Below, piece by piece: positions 48,213-59,734 of a stretch of 64,000 nucleotides of DNA. The notes under the pieces were generated by a model. It searched no databases. It saw nothing but the letters and a program-made list of their open reading frames with translations, and was not told the origin of the DNA. Origin of the DNA: Angiostrongylus vasorum (lineage: Eukaryota > Nematoda > Chromadorea > Rhabditida > Metastrongylidae); the NCBI GenBank assembly GCA_018806985.1, contig JADANN010000197.1, positions 451,501 through 515,500 on the forward strand. The letters run 5' to 3'. A program made the translations under genes and the position numbers. The first letter of the stretch is position 1, and the number at the start of each line of letters is the position of its first letter.

Positions 48213-48502
48213 TACTATAATTTCTTTTTAACCTACGTTTTGACGGATACATCGATATAAGGAGAATGATTCACCATTCAAACTTATAAAGTAGAATAAC
48301 AGGGAACAAATACTGAAATCAGAAACGGATACTGAAAAAAACTGCACAACTCAACTGCACACGATGACCTGTTTGGCAAAGCTGTAGTAAAAACATACAA
48401 AATAATAGAAAAAAACGAATGAATATGGTTAGCATGCCATCAGATCCTTATCGCTCACAAATATTTTCTACTTTTTTTTCTCTTAATGCGGACACTTTCC
48501 TC

Positions 48503-48895
48503 CCAATCGTTAACCGCCTCATCGTGGCTGGGAGGTCTTCCTGCTGTCGAGCTGCGATGTAAAGCAGGGGGTATTCATGCACCTGGTACGGTCTCCCCAT
48601 GCTGAGAAGAAATCCAGCGTTTCCACCAGGAAGCCCAGCTAATAGTAAAGCGTAAACCAATACCAGGATCGCCCATCGTCCTGCTATCATAGTAGTCGCA
48701 TGGTGGCAAATCTCCTCTAATCCACAAGGGGTGACAACTGCCTGTGGTGGTGACGACCTGGAGCTGACTTTCGCCTGGGTAACCGCGCGACCCCAGGGAG
48801 CCACAGTGGCTAAGCAAGCAAAACTCGAAACAATGGAAATTATACAGGGACACGCACAACCAGTGAACACGGGCCATCCAAGTATCCAAATAGGT
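48503..48895 (+). repeat. Family D repeat, near complete
   Basis: Starts TTAACCGCCTCATCGTGGCT and ends CGGGCCATCCAAGTATCC. The 161- and 194-residue minus-strand frames overlapping it are antisense artefacts. It lies less than 100 bp before a young SINE A. Confidence 0.82.
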
Positions 48896-48963
48896 AAGTG
48901 CTTTAAACACTTTATTAAAAAAACAATGTTCATGAAAAAAAAATCTGGTAGTAGCAGAGACTA

Positions 48964-49253
48964 AGGGCGCGTGTGGCGCAGTGGTTGGAGGCGCCACTGA
49001 GGGCACACACGTGGAATCGATCCTCGCGCCCGTGGCCCACCAAGCCTTCCATCCCTCCGGGGTCGGCAAATTGGTACAGGACTTGTCTGGGAGGATAGCG
49101 GCACTGGCTCGATACATCGGTGAGGCCATCGCGAGTCCTTGGAAGGGCCAGATATGCATTCAATCACCTCAAACGATACCTAATGAAGTCGAATGCATGG
49201 CGCATCCCTCGGGGATTGATCACCGTTGAGAGCGTTATCCTTTGTTCATCCTT
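48964..49253 (+). repeat. SINE family A, full-length reference copy
   Basis: A tRNA-derived SINE of about 290 bp, mobilised in trans by LINE machinery. It begins AGGGCGCGTGTGGCGCAG; the RNA polymerase III box A is TGGCGCAGTGGTTGG and box B is GTGGAATCGATCC, best preserved as GGGTTCGATCC in the copy at 35.86 kb. The tRNA-unrelated body contains CAAATTGGTACAGGACTTGT and GATATGCATTCAATCACCTC, and the tail is an ATCCTTT-type short repeat. A perfect 12-bp target-site duplication TAGCAGAGACTA flanks it (48952-48963 and 49254-49265). No protein is encoded; reading frames across it are incidental. Confidence 0.92.
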
Positions 49254-49997
49254 TAGCAGAGACTACTACGATGGTTCACCCAGATCGTAACTCTTTTCGA
49301 GTTTTTAGTACTCGTCCTTTCACTAAAAAAAGCCAAAGTGTTGGTATTTGCTTCGAAATGCGTGATATGGCAAATATATGGAGTCTGACATTCCGACTTT
49401 TTTTGACAACGCAAACTTCGAGAAAGAGAAACCGCGGTTTTTCCCTCATCCTGGCGACCCTGCACCCCAAGACGCGAAGAAGCTGACAATCAATAACTAT
49501 TCAAGTCGTTGTTATGGTAGTAGATAAGAAGCGATTACAAGTAACTATTTAGAACTAAGTAAGAGTTCTGATATCTTGGGAAACTCGAAATCAAATTTTA
49601 GGATTTTGAAAAAAAAGAAACGAAATCTAGAATAAATGTGGTCAGATCTTTTCATAATAGAGAGGTAGTCGAGGTAATAATGAAGACGTCTAGAATGGAA
49701 AAACGCTGATGATGGGATATCGACGTTATCAGAAGGGTGACGGGACCGATACTGAATGCGGATATATCGGGGTCTACAAGGGTTTGACAGAACATGGACA
49801 CGCCAAGGTCAACGACCCACGCGCGCCATAAAATGACCCTTGTCGAGAGTCGCACTATTGGCACTCGAGCGCGATTTTCCTCGCTTGGATGCGATTTCGG
49901 TGGTTTTTCCTTCTTTGGCTGGAGCAACGTATGAACGCTTTCATACCTCATACGCCCATAAATGAGCTCGTTGTCTATTTACACCCAAACATAAAGG

Positions 49998-50330
49998 TTT
50001 TCGGGTGCGTATAGCACAGTGGTTAGTGATGCCGTCGATCAGGAAGCAAAGGCGCTAGTTCGATCCCCACCCTAACGCTCTCCTCCATTCCACGTGGGAA
50101 CGCCTTAACCCGGCTATTTCCAAGATTGCAAGAACAACTGACCCGACCAGCATTCTACGGCATTCGCAAAGACGAAATCCTCAAGTAGCAGCTGAAACAA
50201 CACGCGAAGTGTTGGAAGACCACTGAAGATGTTGGATGCGGGAAATCAGTCAAGTGAAAAGGAGTGCTGGGGGCCGCATAGTTGTGAAGATGGGTCGTGT
50301 AAAACAAAAATTTGAAAAAAATAGGGGGCT
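49998..50330 (+). repeat. SINE family B copy
   Basis: Head GTGCGTATAGCACAGTGG with box B AGTTCGATCCCC. It lacks the CAAATTGGTA core, jumping to CTCTCCTCCATTCCACGTGG. It ends GTGCTGGGGGCCGCATAGTT and a TGTAAAACAAAAATTTG tail. Confidence 0.8.
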
Positions 50331-50454
50331 TTCTCACTTCTCACAGTCACATTAGTGTCTTTGCACTAAGCGATGATGGCGGAACAAAAGGTTTCGCTGT
50401 TGTCGAGATGGTCATATTGATGGGGTAACTATCTCCGGCTTTGAATCTAGTATG

Positions 50455-50826
50455 CAATAGGGAGCGGATAGCACAATAACAGCGATGCCGATCATCACGA
50501 GCATGATATTAGTTCGATCCCGCTCCGGACTTACCGAGGTTCTCGTCCCTCCGGGTTCGGCAAATTGGTAGTGGACTTGTCCAAGAAAAATTCCTCTCCA
50601 CAATTCAGGTGGGAATACTCTAGTTATATCATGTAGGACGCTATCTCACGAATCCAAGTAGAATCGACCTGACCAGTATTCTACGACATTCAGGCTGAAG
50701 TGAAAACCATCAAGTAGTGAACGAACCCACGCGTAAAAGTTAGAAGATCTTAGTGGATGATGGATGCGAGGAAACGAGTTGAATGCGAGAAGTGCTAGGA
50801 TCCACAAAGTAAACGTGAAGACGTGT
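50455..50826 (+). repeat. SINE family B copy with family A-like core
   Basis: Head GGGAGCGGATAGCACAATAA, box B AGTTCGATCCC, then GGGTTCGGCAAATTGGTAGT matching the family A core. Its expected A-rich tail is missing: the sequence runs straight into the reversed 3' tail of RTE copy 2. Confidence 0.8.
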
Positions 50827-50827
50827 A

Positions 50828-53800
50828 CTATCACCTACATCACCTGTAGCACCGTTAATCGTCGAGTGACTCGAGCGGGCGCCAGTAAATCTTCCATTTT
50901 TTCCCCTGTCGCGTGCAAGAGTACCTCAATGGGTTCTGTTCGCTCTAGGGACTCGTTGAGCATCATACCATTTTTCTAGGCTTTTCATAAACAACTCTGA
51001 CCACTGGGTCGGTGGTCTTCCCTTAGTACGTTTGAAATCCCGAGGAATCTAATCACTAACGACCCTTGTCCACCTGTTGTCGTTCATCCGCGCTACGTGT
51101 CCGACCTATCTTATCTTTGACTGTTTGGCGTAGAGAAAGACATCTTTGATTTTTGATCGTTGACGCAGGTCGGAGCATCCGGATCCCATCCTTTACTTGT
51201 GTGAAACGGGATACTCTCTAGCATCGTTCTTTCGACTGCGCGTTCAAGAACGCTGAGTGATCGTCCATCCTGCTTAGGCGCAGCAACCATGTTTCTGACG
51301 CGTAGGTTAAGGAGGAAGTATCGTGGAGTCGAAAGGGTGGGCACGGAGTCGAGGTGTTCTTTGTCCTCTTCACTACATCCTCGATGCTCTTGAAAGCTCC
51401 CCAAGCCGCTCTTTTCCTTCTGCTCAACTCTGGAGCTAAGTTGTTCATCATGTTGATTTCCCGACCTGGATAGATATAACTGGAGCATTCGGAGAAATTC
51501 GTTCCATTGAGCGTGAATGGGGCATACGAAACCAATCCGTTCCTCATGAACATCGTTTTTGTGAGATTTAGTCGAAGACCGATCCTTTCCACAGGCTCTA
51601 TCAAAGTCGGCAAGCATACGTTCCACATGGCTAATGTTTGGCGTTATAATGACGATGTCATTAGCAAAGCGAAGATGGTGTAATTGCGGACCATCGATGT
51701 TTCACACCAATATTATCCCATTCAAATGTTCGCATGACGTTCCGGAGGGTGGCGGCAAAAAATTTTGGCGAGAACGAAAAAATTTTGGTATCGCCTTACC
51801 TAACCCCTCTTCTGATGTCGATGTTAATATCGTTGTAGAATGGTGAATCTTGGTTGTGAAATCTTTGTGCAGCTCACGAAGAATCTTTATGTACTGAGTA
51901 GGGACTCCTTGACTATCAACGCCTTCCATGACTGCTTCTATCTCAGCTGAGTCAAACGCCTTTTTAAATCGATGAAAAGTGAGACCGAGCGGTCTTTTTG
52001 TACTCTCGCGATGCATTAATGAGTCTTGCTATCGTGTGGATGTGGTTCGTTGCACTAAATCCTTCCCGAGACCCTCCTTGCTCTACATGGCTGCCCCTTC
52101 GTCCAGTGTTCTGTCAATCCTGTTTAAGACGACTCAGAGTGAAAAGTCAGGAGATGATAGACAGCAGCAGATTGGGAGATAGTTGCCGATGTCGTGGAGG
52201 TCACCTTTCTTGAGCATTAGCACGCTCTTGCTGGTCCTCCACAGAGTAGCGATCTTGAATTCACACATGTAATGTGTGAAGATCAAGCAAGTTTGTTTAT
52301 GAGGACTAACGGACGGTTCTTCAGGTGTTCGGGTTCTAACCTCTCTAGACCTGGTGCTCTTCGATTTTTCACCGAAAAAAATGGCATGTCGGATTTCGGA
52401 AGCGAGAACCGGTGGTACGACATATCCATCCTCCTTTATTTCAAATGAGGGAAAAGAAGGACATGGCTATTGAAGAGATCTGAGCAGCATTCATGAATGA
52501 TTTTCTCATTTGCCTTTTTTGGACGCAGTAACTGTTCCATCTGGGCGTCGGAGTGCAATCATCTTGGTTTTGCAATTGGCGAAGCTTCGGTGGGCTATGC
52601 GAATGCTTTTCCCAGCCTCTGCAGCTTCGACCATTACTGCTGCTCTTCTCTCTTTAAGATCTTCTTTTTATCGCCTGTCTGCATTGTTTTTGCAGATTTG
52701 AACGTTAGTTGGAGGTTGCCTGCAACTCTTGCGATTCCACGCTGGCGTATCAGCTCGAGTGTTTTGGCGAAGGACGTCTTTGGTGAGTTTCGAGCGCTCA
52801 GCTTTCATAGCGTCAACGTGAAGATATTGAATGAGCCGATCGTATTCCTCGCCGATGTTGTCGACAACGGCATCTTCTCAACAGCCGACTAATGAGTTGA
52901 ATAAATCCCAATTTCTTGGTGGTTTGGAACTTCACTTTTCAATTTAGCGGCTTTTTTCTCCTTTCCGCGAGAAGTGGATTGAACGAAAGCGGTGGCCATC
53001 AGTGACATCGGTAAGGCAAAGCCTTTTGTTTACTATGGTGTGGTCTATTTCGTTATGGTACTCTCCTGGGAAACTCCCACGTTAGAACTTCTCCAGGTCC
53101 ACATAGAATGCTTCGACTTCTTCGTCATAATTTGATGTCGGCGCGTTAACGACGAAGATTGTCAAAGCCGGTGTTGATCCACATCTCTTCAATTGTATAC
53201 GTCCGTTTTGGGTTGTTAGTTGTTCGAATGAATCGGTGTTCATGTACAAATTCTTGTTGACGAGAACGCCCCACGCCGCCTACTCCTCTACTGCCGCATG
53301 TTCCGACGAACAATTCTTCTCCGGTGTCATAGACGGCGTTGAATGGGTGACGTCATGTCGTCTCGGCCAGTCCGATGACGTCATACCTCATGCTTCTTGC
53401 TTGCATAATCAAGTGTTCCATCAAGGACCCAGATGCAAGCTTGCATGAATTGTAGGTACAGATCGTCACCATAGTTCTTTGAAATCCAGGCAGCTTCCAT
53501 TGGCCCTGAGATTTTAGCAGCCTCTTCGTACTCGTCCTACCCAGGCTGCGGAAATGGGGGCTCTTTCGGGGTCAGGGGAATGATGCTCGTTTCTTTTACT
53601 GAGGTTCAGCTTTTTGATACCGCATAGCTTGCCAGGCTCTGAACGTGGGGGCTGGGTATACTCAACAGGTAGCTTGCCAGTCTCCCTCAAAGTGGACACG
53701 GAGCTTACTTTTTGCAGAAGCGACTCTAACCACCTCCCGTATACTTCTGTGTCACTTGATTGCAGGCTTTTGGCCGAATTGGCATCTTAGAGAAGCAAAG

Positions 53801-53908
53801 GTCTCTTTTGGTCAGCGATTAACCCCCTATCCTCCACCTGGGGACGCGCCACGTAGCCTTGCGACTAACCGGCTCGAGATCCCCCATTTTAGGGAGATCC
53901 GTGGAGGG
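50828..53908 (-). mobile_element. RTE-clade non-LTR retrotransposon, copy 2 (inactive)
   Basis: Runs opposite to copy 1. The 5'UTR begins near 53908 (ATCTCGAGCCGGTTAGTCGC on the minus strand) and lacks about 120 bp present in copy 1 (the CAGGTGGATCC to TACGAGTCG stretch). The endonuclease is recognisable ([22 protein letters not shown]) but shifted in frame. The RT has the same FAND as copy 1. About 51192-51920 is almost identical to copy 1 apart from small indels and an insertion of about 21 bp near 51765; the rest is clearly diverged. It ends with CTACAGGTGATGTAGGTGAT. Confidence 0.92.
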
Positions 53909-53939
53909 TAACAATAACGATTAAAAATACAAGGGTTAA

Positions 53940-54290
53940 GAAGTGCATACACAACAGTGTCGATTCTTCGTCAACGAAAGATTAAGATGATTGTTCTTTG
54001 GCATCTAGATGGAATGAATGCTTCATTCATAAATGCATCAAAGAAGATCATTTACAATTTCTACACCGAGCTTAGTGAGAACCAACTCCACCTAAGGTCC
54101 TATAATGTTTTGGATGATGAATTTGTTGTCCGAACGGTTCCCTTTTCCCATGTTCGACCTGCTGTCTCTACTTTATATTTAGATAACCGTACAGTGCCAT
54201 GTTTGGACTAAATTAAATCTGAACATGTGAAGAACTTATGGGAACTCCTTACTAAGAAAGTGCTTAAGATTTCGAAATATTAACAGCAGG
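53940..54290 (+). mobile_element. RTE-type LINE fragment (pre-RT/RT start)
   Basis: Plus-strand ASKKIIYNFYTELSENQLHL, then DDEFVVRTVPFSHVRPAVST and IKSEHVKNLWELL. It aligns with MEKIVHEHYSDLFDSHVHL, EDGYVVSPVLPSEFRHAISS and LKPEHL of RTE copy 1. More diverged than copies 1 and 2, perhaps another RTE subfamily, with a stop inside. It abuts the 5' end of copy 2 in the opposite orientation. Confidence 0.68.
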
Positions 54291-54459
54291 ATACAAGGTG
54301 TCCTAGTGATTGGAAAACGACGAGGGCAATGCTATTTCGCAAAAGAAACCTAGTGTCAACGGGAACTACTGTGACCAATTTGGATACTGTGTCCACTCTA
54401 AAACTTCTTTGTTTGAGTTCTCAGCAGAACTCACAATTCTAACTTTTTTACTGTGGCCT

Positions 54460-54645
54460 TTGCAGTTTTGCAAAACTCAGGACCACAGGTGTCTGCGGTG
54501 CGGAACGAACGCGCAATTACCCTTTGTGGCGTCTAACGCGTTCACCCAGAACACCATGCAGGTCTCTCGTTCCGCCTGTTCCTCAGCTAGTTTTCTACCG
54601 ACCAGTGTCATCAATCACCCGTCAACGAACTTACGACATTACTTG
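54460..54645 (-). repeat. Family C element, partial
   Basis: GTTTTGCAAAACTCAGGACC, ACGCGTTCACCCAGAACACC and CGTCAACG mark a single reversed copy truncated at both ends. Confidence 0.72.
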
Positions 54646-55204
54646 GCTATTTAATGTGATATGGAGTTAGCAATTAATGTCAACGTGAATTAAAAAGCAA
54701 ATGCAGCTTCATGTAAGATAGAAACACGTAGTAAATTTCAGAGTGAGGTAAAGACTCGATTTCGATCTCGACGATGACGTATGCTGGTATCGGTGTGCCG
54801 AACGTTCGAGAGAGGGATGTACAGAAGACGAGAGGGACGGAATGACAAGAACTTGTGTCCGCGATGAATAAACAAAGGCTCGCGACTCTACGTTGTTCCG
54901 CATTTGTCGCCAGAGCGTTAGAGCAAAAAACACACAACCAATGTGAGCCATCGGCGAGTTATCGGTTAGCAGAACAAAAATGTACATACGTCAACGCCGA
55001 AACTTCACTGATATCAGGAATTTTCTGAATTTCTGTCTTGTATCATTTTCGGAATTTCCGTTGTATCATAAATGAGCGACACAAATGGCGACAACCGGTA
55101 TGGAGGATAGTCTCGCTAAGTTGGGGTTTTAAGTGTTGCGATAGAAATGAATGTCAACACGGCTGATCGAAGAGTTAGGTGATAGGAATGGATGGGCGAT
55201 GGGT

Positions 55205-55462
55205 TAGGCTCGGATCAATCTCTAAGGATTTGCCGTGCATTCAACTTCACTGAACATTATAGCAGTGACTGAATGCATATTTGGCCTGTGAACTGACTTG
55301 CTGAGGGACAGCCGATGTATCAAGTCGCTGATCTTATCCTTTGCAACTTCTTAGATAGCAATTTAAGGATGGGTAGTTCGTTCGACTATTGCGAGGGGAT
55401 CGAACGGTGACTCATGTTTACGTTGCGGGGCACCGCTAACCACTGTGCTATACACTGTGCAT
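55205..55462 (-). repeat. SINE family A relic
   Basis: GGATCAATCTCTAAGG, GCCGTGCATTCAACTTCACT and a decayed head (CAGTGTATAGCACAGTGGTT on the minus strand) identify an old copy 100 bp from the younger one at 55.56 kb. Confidence 0.65.
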
Positions 55463-55561
55463 ATTTACATGATACATTTTTTTCTTTCAAAATCGATATA
55501 ATACTCCGCATTAAATTCCTCACTGTGAAATCAAGTATTTGGTAGCACATCAAGAACCGTA

Positions 55562-55846
55562 AGAGGATGAAAAAAGCTCTCGGCGTTGATCAATCCCTGA
55601 GGGATGCGCCGCGCATTCGACTTCATTAAGCATCGTTTGGAGAAGGTGATTAAGTGCATATCACGCCTTTACAATGACTCGCGGTGGCCTACCGACTTGT
55701 CGAGCCAGTGCTGTTATCCTCCCAGACAAGTCTGCCACCAATTTGCCAACCCAGGGAGGATCGAGGGAGTTGGTGGTCTATGGGCGCAAGGATCGATTCC
55801 ACGTGTGAGTTGCAGGGCGCCTCCGACCACTGCGCCAACGCCCGCT
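55562..55846 (-). repeat. SINE family A, near full length
   Basis: Tail on the left reads as AAGAGGATGAAAAAAGCTCT, the complement of an ATCCTCTT-like tail. Flanked by ATCAAGAACCGTA (55549-55561) and ATCAAGAAGCGTA (55847-55859). The head is slightly damaged at TGCGCCAACGCCCG. Confidence 0.9.
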
Positions 55847-56357
55847 ATCAAGAAGCGTACTTAGTTTAATGATGAACGAACAATGGCAGAAAACGCCAGT
55901 GAATAACCACTGCGATAAAAAATTAGAGTAGTACTTTTCTTTGAGCTGTTTTCTTAAAAAATGACAAATCGTGGACTAGGCATACAGCAGTCGGTTTTTA
56001 ATGATTTCACGAGCTCTCATTCAAAATCCCTGCTCGACAAGAACTTCCTGTGCTCATACTCGGTGGCTATAACAAGAAATGGTTGTGCTTCACACTGGTC
56101 TTTGGTCTAAAAAATTTCCAGAAATCAGGTATTATTTGGAGAAAAAATGAGAGCGTTTCACCTCGTCAAAATGACTTTGCCGTCTCTTCATTCCATTGGA
56201 AAATGAATGAAATAGAGTTTTTCACAAAAAAAACGGCCTTGTTAAAAGTCATGTAAGAACATTAGTCCTTTGTAAATACCATTTGTTTCATCGGATAGAA
56301 AACATATAGTGTTTCACGAAAATTCAGTGCATTAAATATTTCTGCTCGATTCTTCCC

Positions 56358-56745
56358 TAAGGTTCACTGCCTCATCGTGGCTAGGAGGTGTTTCTGGGCA
56401 TCGTGATGCGATGTACAACCAGGGAGTTCATCCCCCTCGCAGCGTCACCCAAGCTAAGAAGTATTCCGACATTTCTATCCGAGAGCACAGCTAACAGTAA
56501 ACCAATGTCAGGAATCACCACCGTCCTGGTATAATACTAGTCGCATGGCGGCAAATCTCCCTCTGATCCACAAGGGCTGCGACTGCCTGTGGTGATGAAG
56601 ACCTGGGGCAGACATTGGCCAGGCTGGCCTCAAGATTCCAGGAGAACCACAATTGCTTAATCAGCAAATCTCTGAAAAAATAGTGGTTATGCTGGGGCCC
56701 GCATAACCAGTGAGGACGGGCCGTTCAACTATCAAGCAACAATGA
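56358..56745 (+). repeat. Family D repeat, near complete
   Basis: GGTTCACTGCCTCATCGTGG at the start, GGCCGTTCAACTATCAAG at the end. Most of the length aligns with the 13.4 kb copy, which is in the opposite orientation. Confidence 0.8.
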
Positions 56746-56984
56746 TTTGAGAACGTTACTTCCCGAATACTTTTGAGGGTTTCGAACCAGTCAAATCTCG
56801 TTTTCCTTCACCATTTTCTTGCTTTTTAAAATTTCCTTGCTTTTTGAACTCGTGAATGTCAAATGCTAGTTGAGCGGAGTAGAGTTTGCAGCGAAGCTCC
56901 CTCTTAGAATCTTCGGATGGCTCTACAGCTGGTAGACTTCATAGATAGACTAGTCCTACATAGAAAACTAGACTAGGTAGAGAG

Positions 56985-57390
56985 ACTATAGTCTATCCAC
57001 GGATAGGGTAATCACGGGTTCGAATTTGGATCTGGACTAGGGTCTAAGTTTTGCAAATATCTCAGCATCATAGTGATTGTATTTCTCATCACACCATGCA
57101 GTGAAAAATAATAATAGGCAGTAAACAAAAAGTGGATGGTGTGATTTAAATTACAGCCTCAAACTATTTGGCCTTAGTACCGATTTGTGCTCCACATATC
57201 ATATCTGTTGAAAGGTGATCGCTGATGGCACCGTTAGATAGAAAAACTGGCAGTGAGAAGTGCAGAGCAAGGAGCTCAGTGGCGCGGTAGGCAACACGTG
57301 AGTCACCGGGAAGCGTAATGGCGGGTTCGAATCTGGCTGGGGTCCAAGTTTTACAAGTATCTCAGCAGCATCACAATGGTTCTACTAGAG
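56985..57390 (+). repeat. Two family C copies with plain tRNA-like heads
   Basis: The first has GGGTTCGAATTTGG before TTTTGCAAATATCTCAGCAT. The second has GTGGCGCGGTAGGCAACACG (box A) and GCGGGTTCGAATCTGG (box B) before ATCTCAGCAGCATC. Between them is the family's GGCAGTAAACAAAAAG tail, giving a head-to-tail tandem arrangement. Confidence 0.75.
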
Positions 57391-57599
57391 TGCTTCGATG
57401 TCTTCAGAACAAGCAGCCAATGAACATAGTTGGTTGAAAGGAATATTTTTAGGGAGATTTCGCAGAAAATCATCGATTCCAGATGTATGGTAGCCTTGGT
57501 TGGTGCGGTGGAGGACTAGAACCAGTGAGCTTGCACACAATATTGAACACACTTCTAATCATTAGGCTTTCTGCGTCCAATGTTCCACTATTACACATT

Positions 57600-58080
57600 G
57601 AAATCACTTGATTAACAATGCTAACTTTCTTATTTGCTGCCTATTACCATTTTTTACGGTAGGGTATTATGCGTGACAAAACCGCAATGATGCTGAGATA
57701 TTTGCAAAACTCCAGACCACAGGTGATCTGCGGTGCGGAACGAACGCGCTGTTACCCTTCCAGGGGCTAATGCGTTCACCAGCACGCCATGCAGGTCCTT
57801 CTTTCCGCCTGTCCTTCAGCTAGTTTTCTATCGATCAGTACCGTCAGCATTCACCAATCATCGATTTGGGTTTCCCAGATCAGCCCCGTTGACGGTGATT
57901 GCTGATGGCACTGATCGATAGAAAACTAGCTGAAAGATTGCGAAACCAAGGATACGAATGGTGTGGTGATGAACGCGTTTGCTCCGGAAAGGGTAATAAC
58001 GCGTTCGTTCTCCGCTGCAGAATGTCTGCGGTCCGGAGTTTTGCAAATAGCTCTTCATCATTACAGTTGTATTTCAATCG
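57600..58080. repeat. Family C inverted pair
   Basis: Left arm reversed (about 57640-57840), right arm forward (about 57880-58075), meeting at GATCAGCCCCGTTGACGG. TCATTACAGTTGTATTTC closes the right arm and the matching complement opens the left. Confidence 0.8.
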
Positions 58081-58611
58081 ATTTATTTTGAATATGATTA
58101 CAGTAAAACGTTCATCGTCTACTGCGTTGAATTTTTATTCTCATTTAAATATAAATAGATATTTTCTTACAGGTAATAACTAGCTTAGTTAATCACTTAA
58201 TAACGTTAAAGATGGTTGACATTCTCCAGGTGAGTGCAGTTCGATCAAATTTCGTTTCAATAACAATCGTGGCGACTCATAAAACGAAGAGGAAGCCAGA
58301 CTCTGAAACAACCTATTTGGCTTGGCACATAAATCAGTCACCGATCAATAACATTGTAAACTATGGCATTACACCTGTAGTACAAACATACGTTTGTCAG
58401 GGGATCTACAAATTCACACCAACCTCAGCATCGATTTCGAAAATTCTTTGACGATCGGCATTTTGCATTTCCTTAAGGGTTTCCTTGCCGCAACAATACA
58501 AATACCATCTAAAGAAACCTGTTAGTTTAAAGATTAAAAACCAAACTTTTAATAAATTTGCCAGCCTTCACAACAGAGAACATACTAGGATATTAAGATG
58601 TGCTTATTTTT

Positions 58612-58915
58612 TTAGAGCGATGATTACGCAGTAGTTAGTGACGCCGCCCATCAGGAAGCAAAGGCGCTAGTTCGACCTACTCCTCAACGCTGTCTTCCAG
58701 TCCACGTGGGAATGTCTTAGCCTAGATATCACCCAAACTGCAAAGAGAACTAATTCGACCATCATTCGACGACATTCTTAAAAAATACGATATTCTCAAG
58801 CAGCAGCCGAAACAAGATGTTCGACGACTATTGTAGGTGATGAATGCAAGGAGTGCTGAGATCGGCACAGTAGATGAGACGACGGGTCATATAAAATAAA
58901 AAAATAAAATGTTTT
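58612..58915 (+). repeat. SINE family B copy
   Basis: Head ATTACGCAGTAGTTAGTGAC and box B AGTTCGACC, a core-less body like the 50.0 kb copy (CTTCCAGTCCACGTGGGAAT), and tail ATAAAATAAAAAAATAAAAT. Confidence 0.78.
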
Positions 58916-59009
58916 TTAGAACTTTGCCTCTCACGCATATTGATGTTAACTTGACAAAGGTATCTTCAAACCATTCCAGAATTTGTTGTATACTTCATAC
59001 TCTCGTCAG

Positions 59010-59275
59010 AAGGACGCGTTTAGGGCGATAATCACAGGTGCCCCTTAATACAAACGTGGTGTTTGTTCGATCCCACGTTCCGCATAAATCAAGCACCATT
59101 TCTGTGCGAGATGGGTGAACTGTCTGGTAGTAGAAAAAGAGTTACTTGATAATGTCGGTAGGCCTAGAAGATCTCTGTACAGGCTAAATATCAATTCGAT
59201 CACCTCTACGATTAGAGTCGGTGAATCCCTAAAGGGATTGATCAACTCTGAAAGCCTTGTCCTTCTTCCTTTAAA
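59010..59275 (+). repeat. SINE family A relic
   Basis: Head blocks are weak, with TTGTTCGATCCCACG as box B. The 3' side CCTAAAGGGATTGATCAACT and the tail TCCTTCTTCCTTT are recognisable. Confidence 0.65.
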
Positions 59276-59637
59276 TTCATCACTAACATTAAAAAAACAA
59301 TCACTTATAGGATGCGGTATTTTCGCTTGCTTCTTAGGGTCTTTTTAACGATGAATCGACTTAAATGATTTATTGGATTCGGCTAATTAAGTGTCCTCAA
59401 TCGCTCGAACGGCTTTCCTTCTAGACCGTTCCCGACCCGAAACTGCTGTCGTTATAAAAAGATTTCACCAGCCGCAAGTCAGAAAATCTATGCCCAATTC
59501 GCAAGGGACTGTGAAATCATGTAGTGACGACCCCAGAATGTTCTAGAAACCCTCGAGGTTAAAAAAAACCATCCCTAACTATGTCAGTAAAGGGAGAAAG
59601 CTAAGTGCAGAAAGAGAAGCTGAGCGCATATGCACAC

Positions 59638-59706
59638 ATACACGCTTACACACACACACACATACATACACACACACACACGCCCACACACACGCACGCA
59701 TACACA
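59638..59706 (+). repeat. CA microsatellite
   Basis: Imperfect CACACACATACATACACA run. It produces the Cys/Val-rich minus-strand frame at 59584-59913, which is not a gene. Confidence 0.92.
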
Positions 59707-59734
59707 AAACGAGCGACGTGTGTGGACGTCGGTA

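Noticed and set aside
48448..49163. Long overlapping minus-strand frames (161 and 194 residues)
   Set aside because: They run antisense through a family D repeat and a SINE A, and similar frames recur over every copy of these repeats.
51634..52892. Plus-strand frames up to 131 residues
   Set aside because: They are antisense shadows of the RTE copy 2 reverse transcriptase.
57275..57350. Functional tRNA gene
   Set aside because: Box A and B are present, but the acceptor stem does not close and the sequence continues into the family C body, so it is a SINE head.
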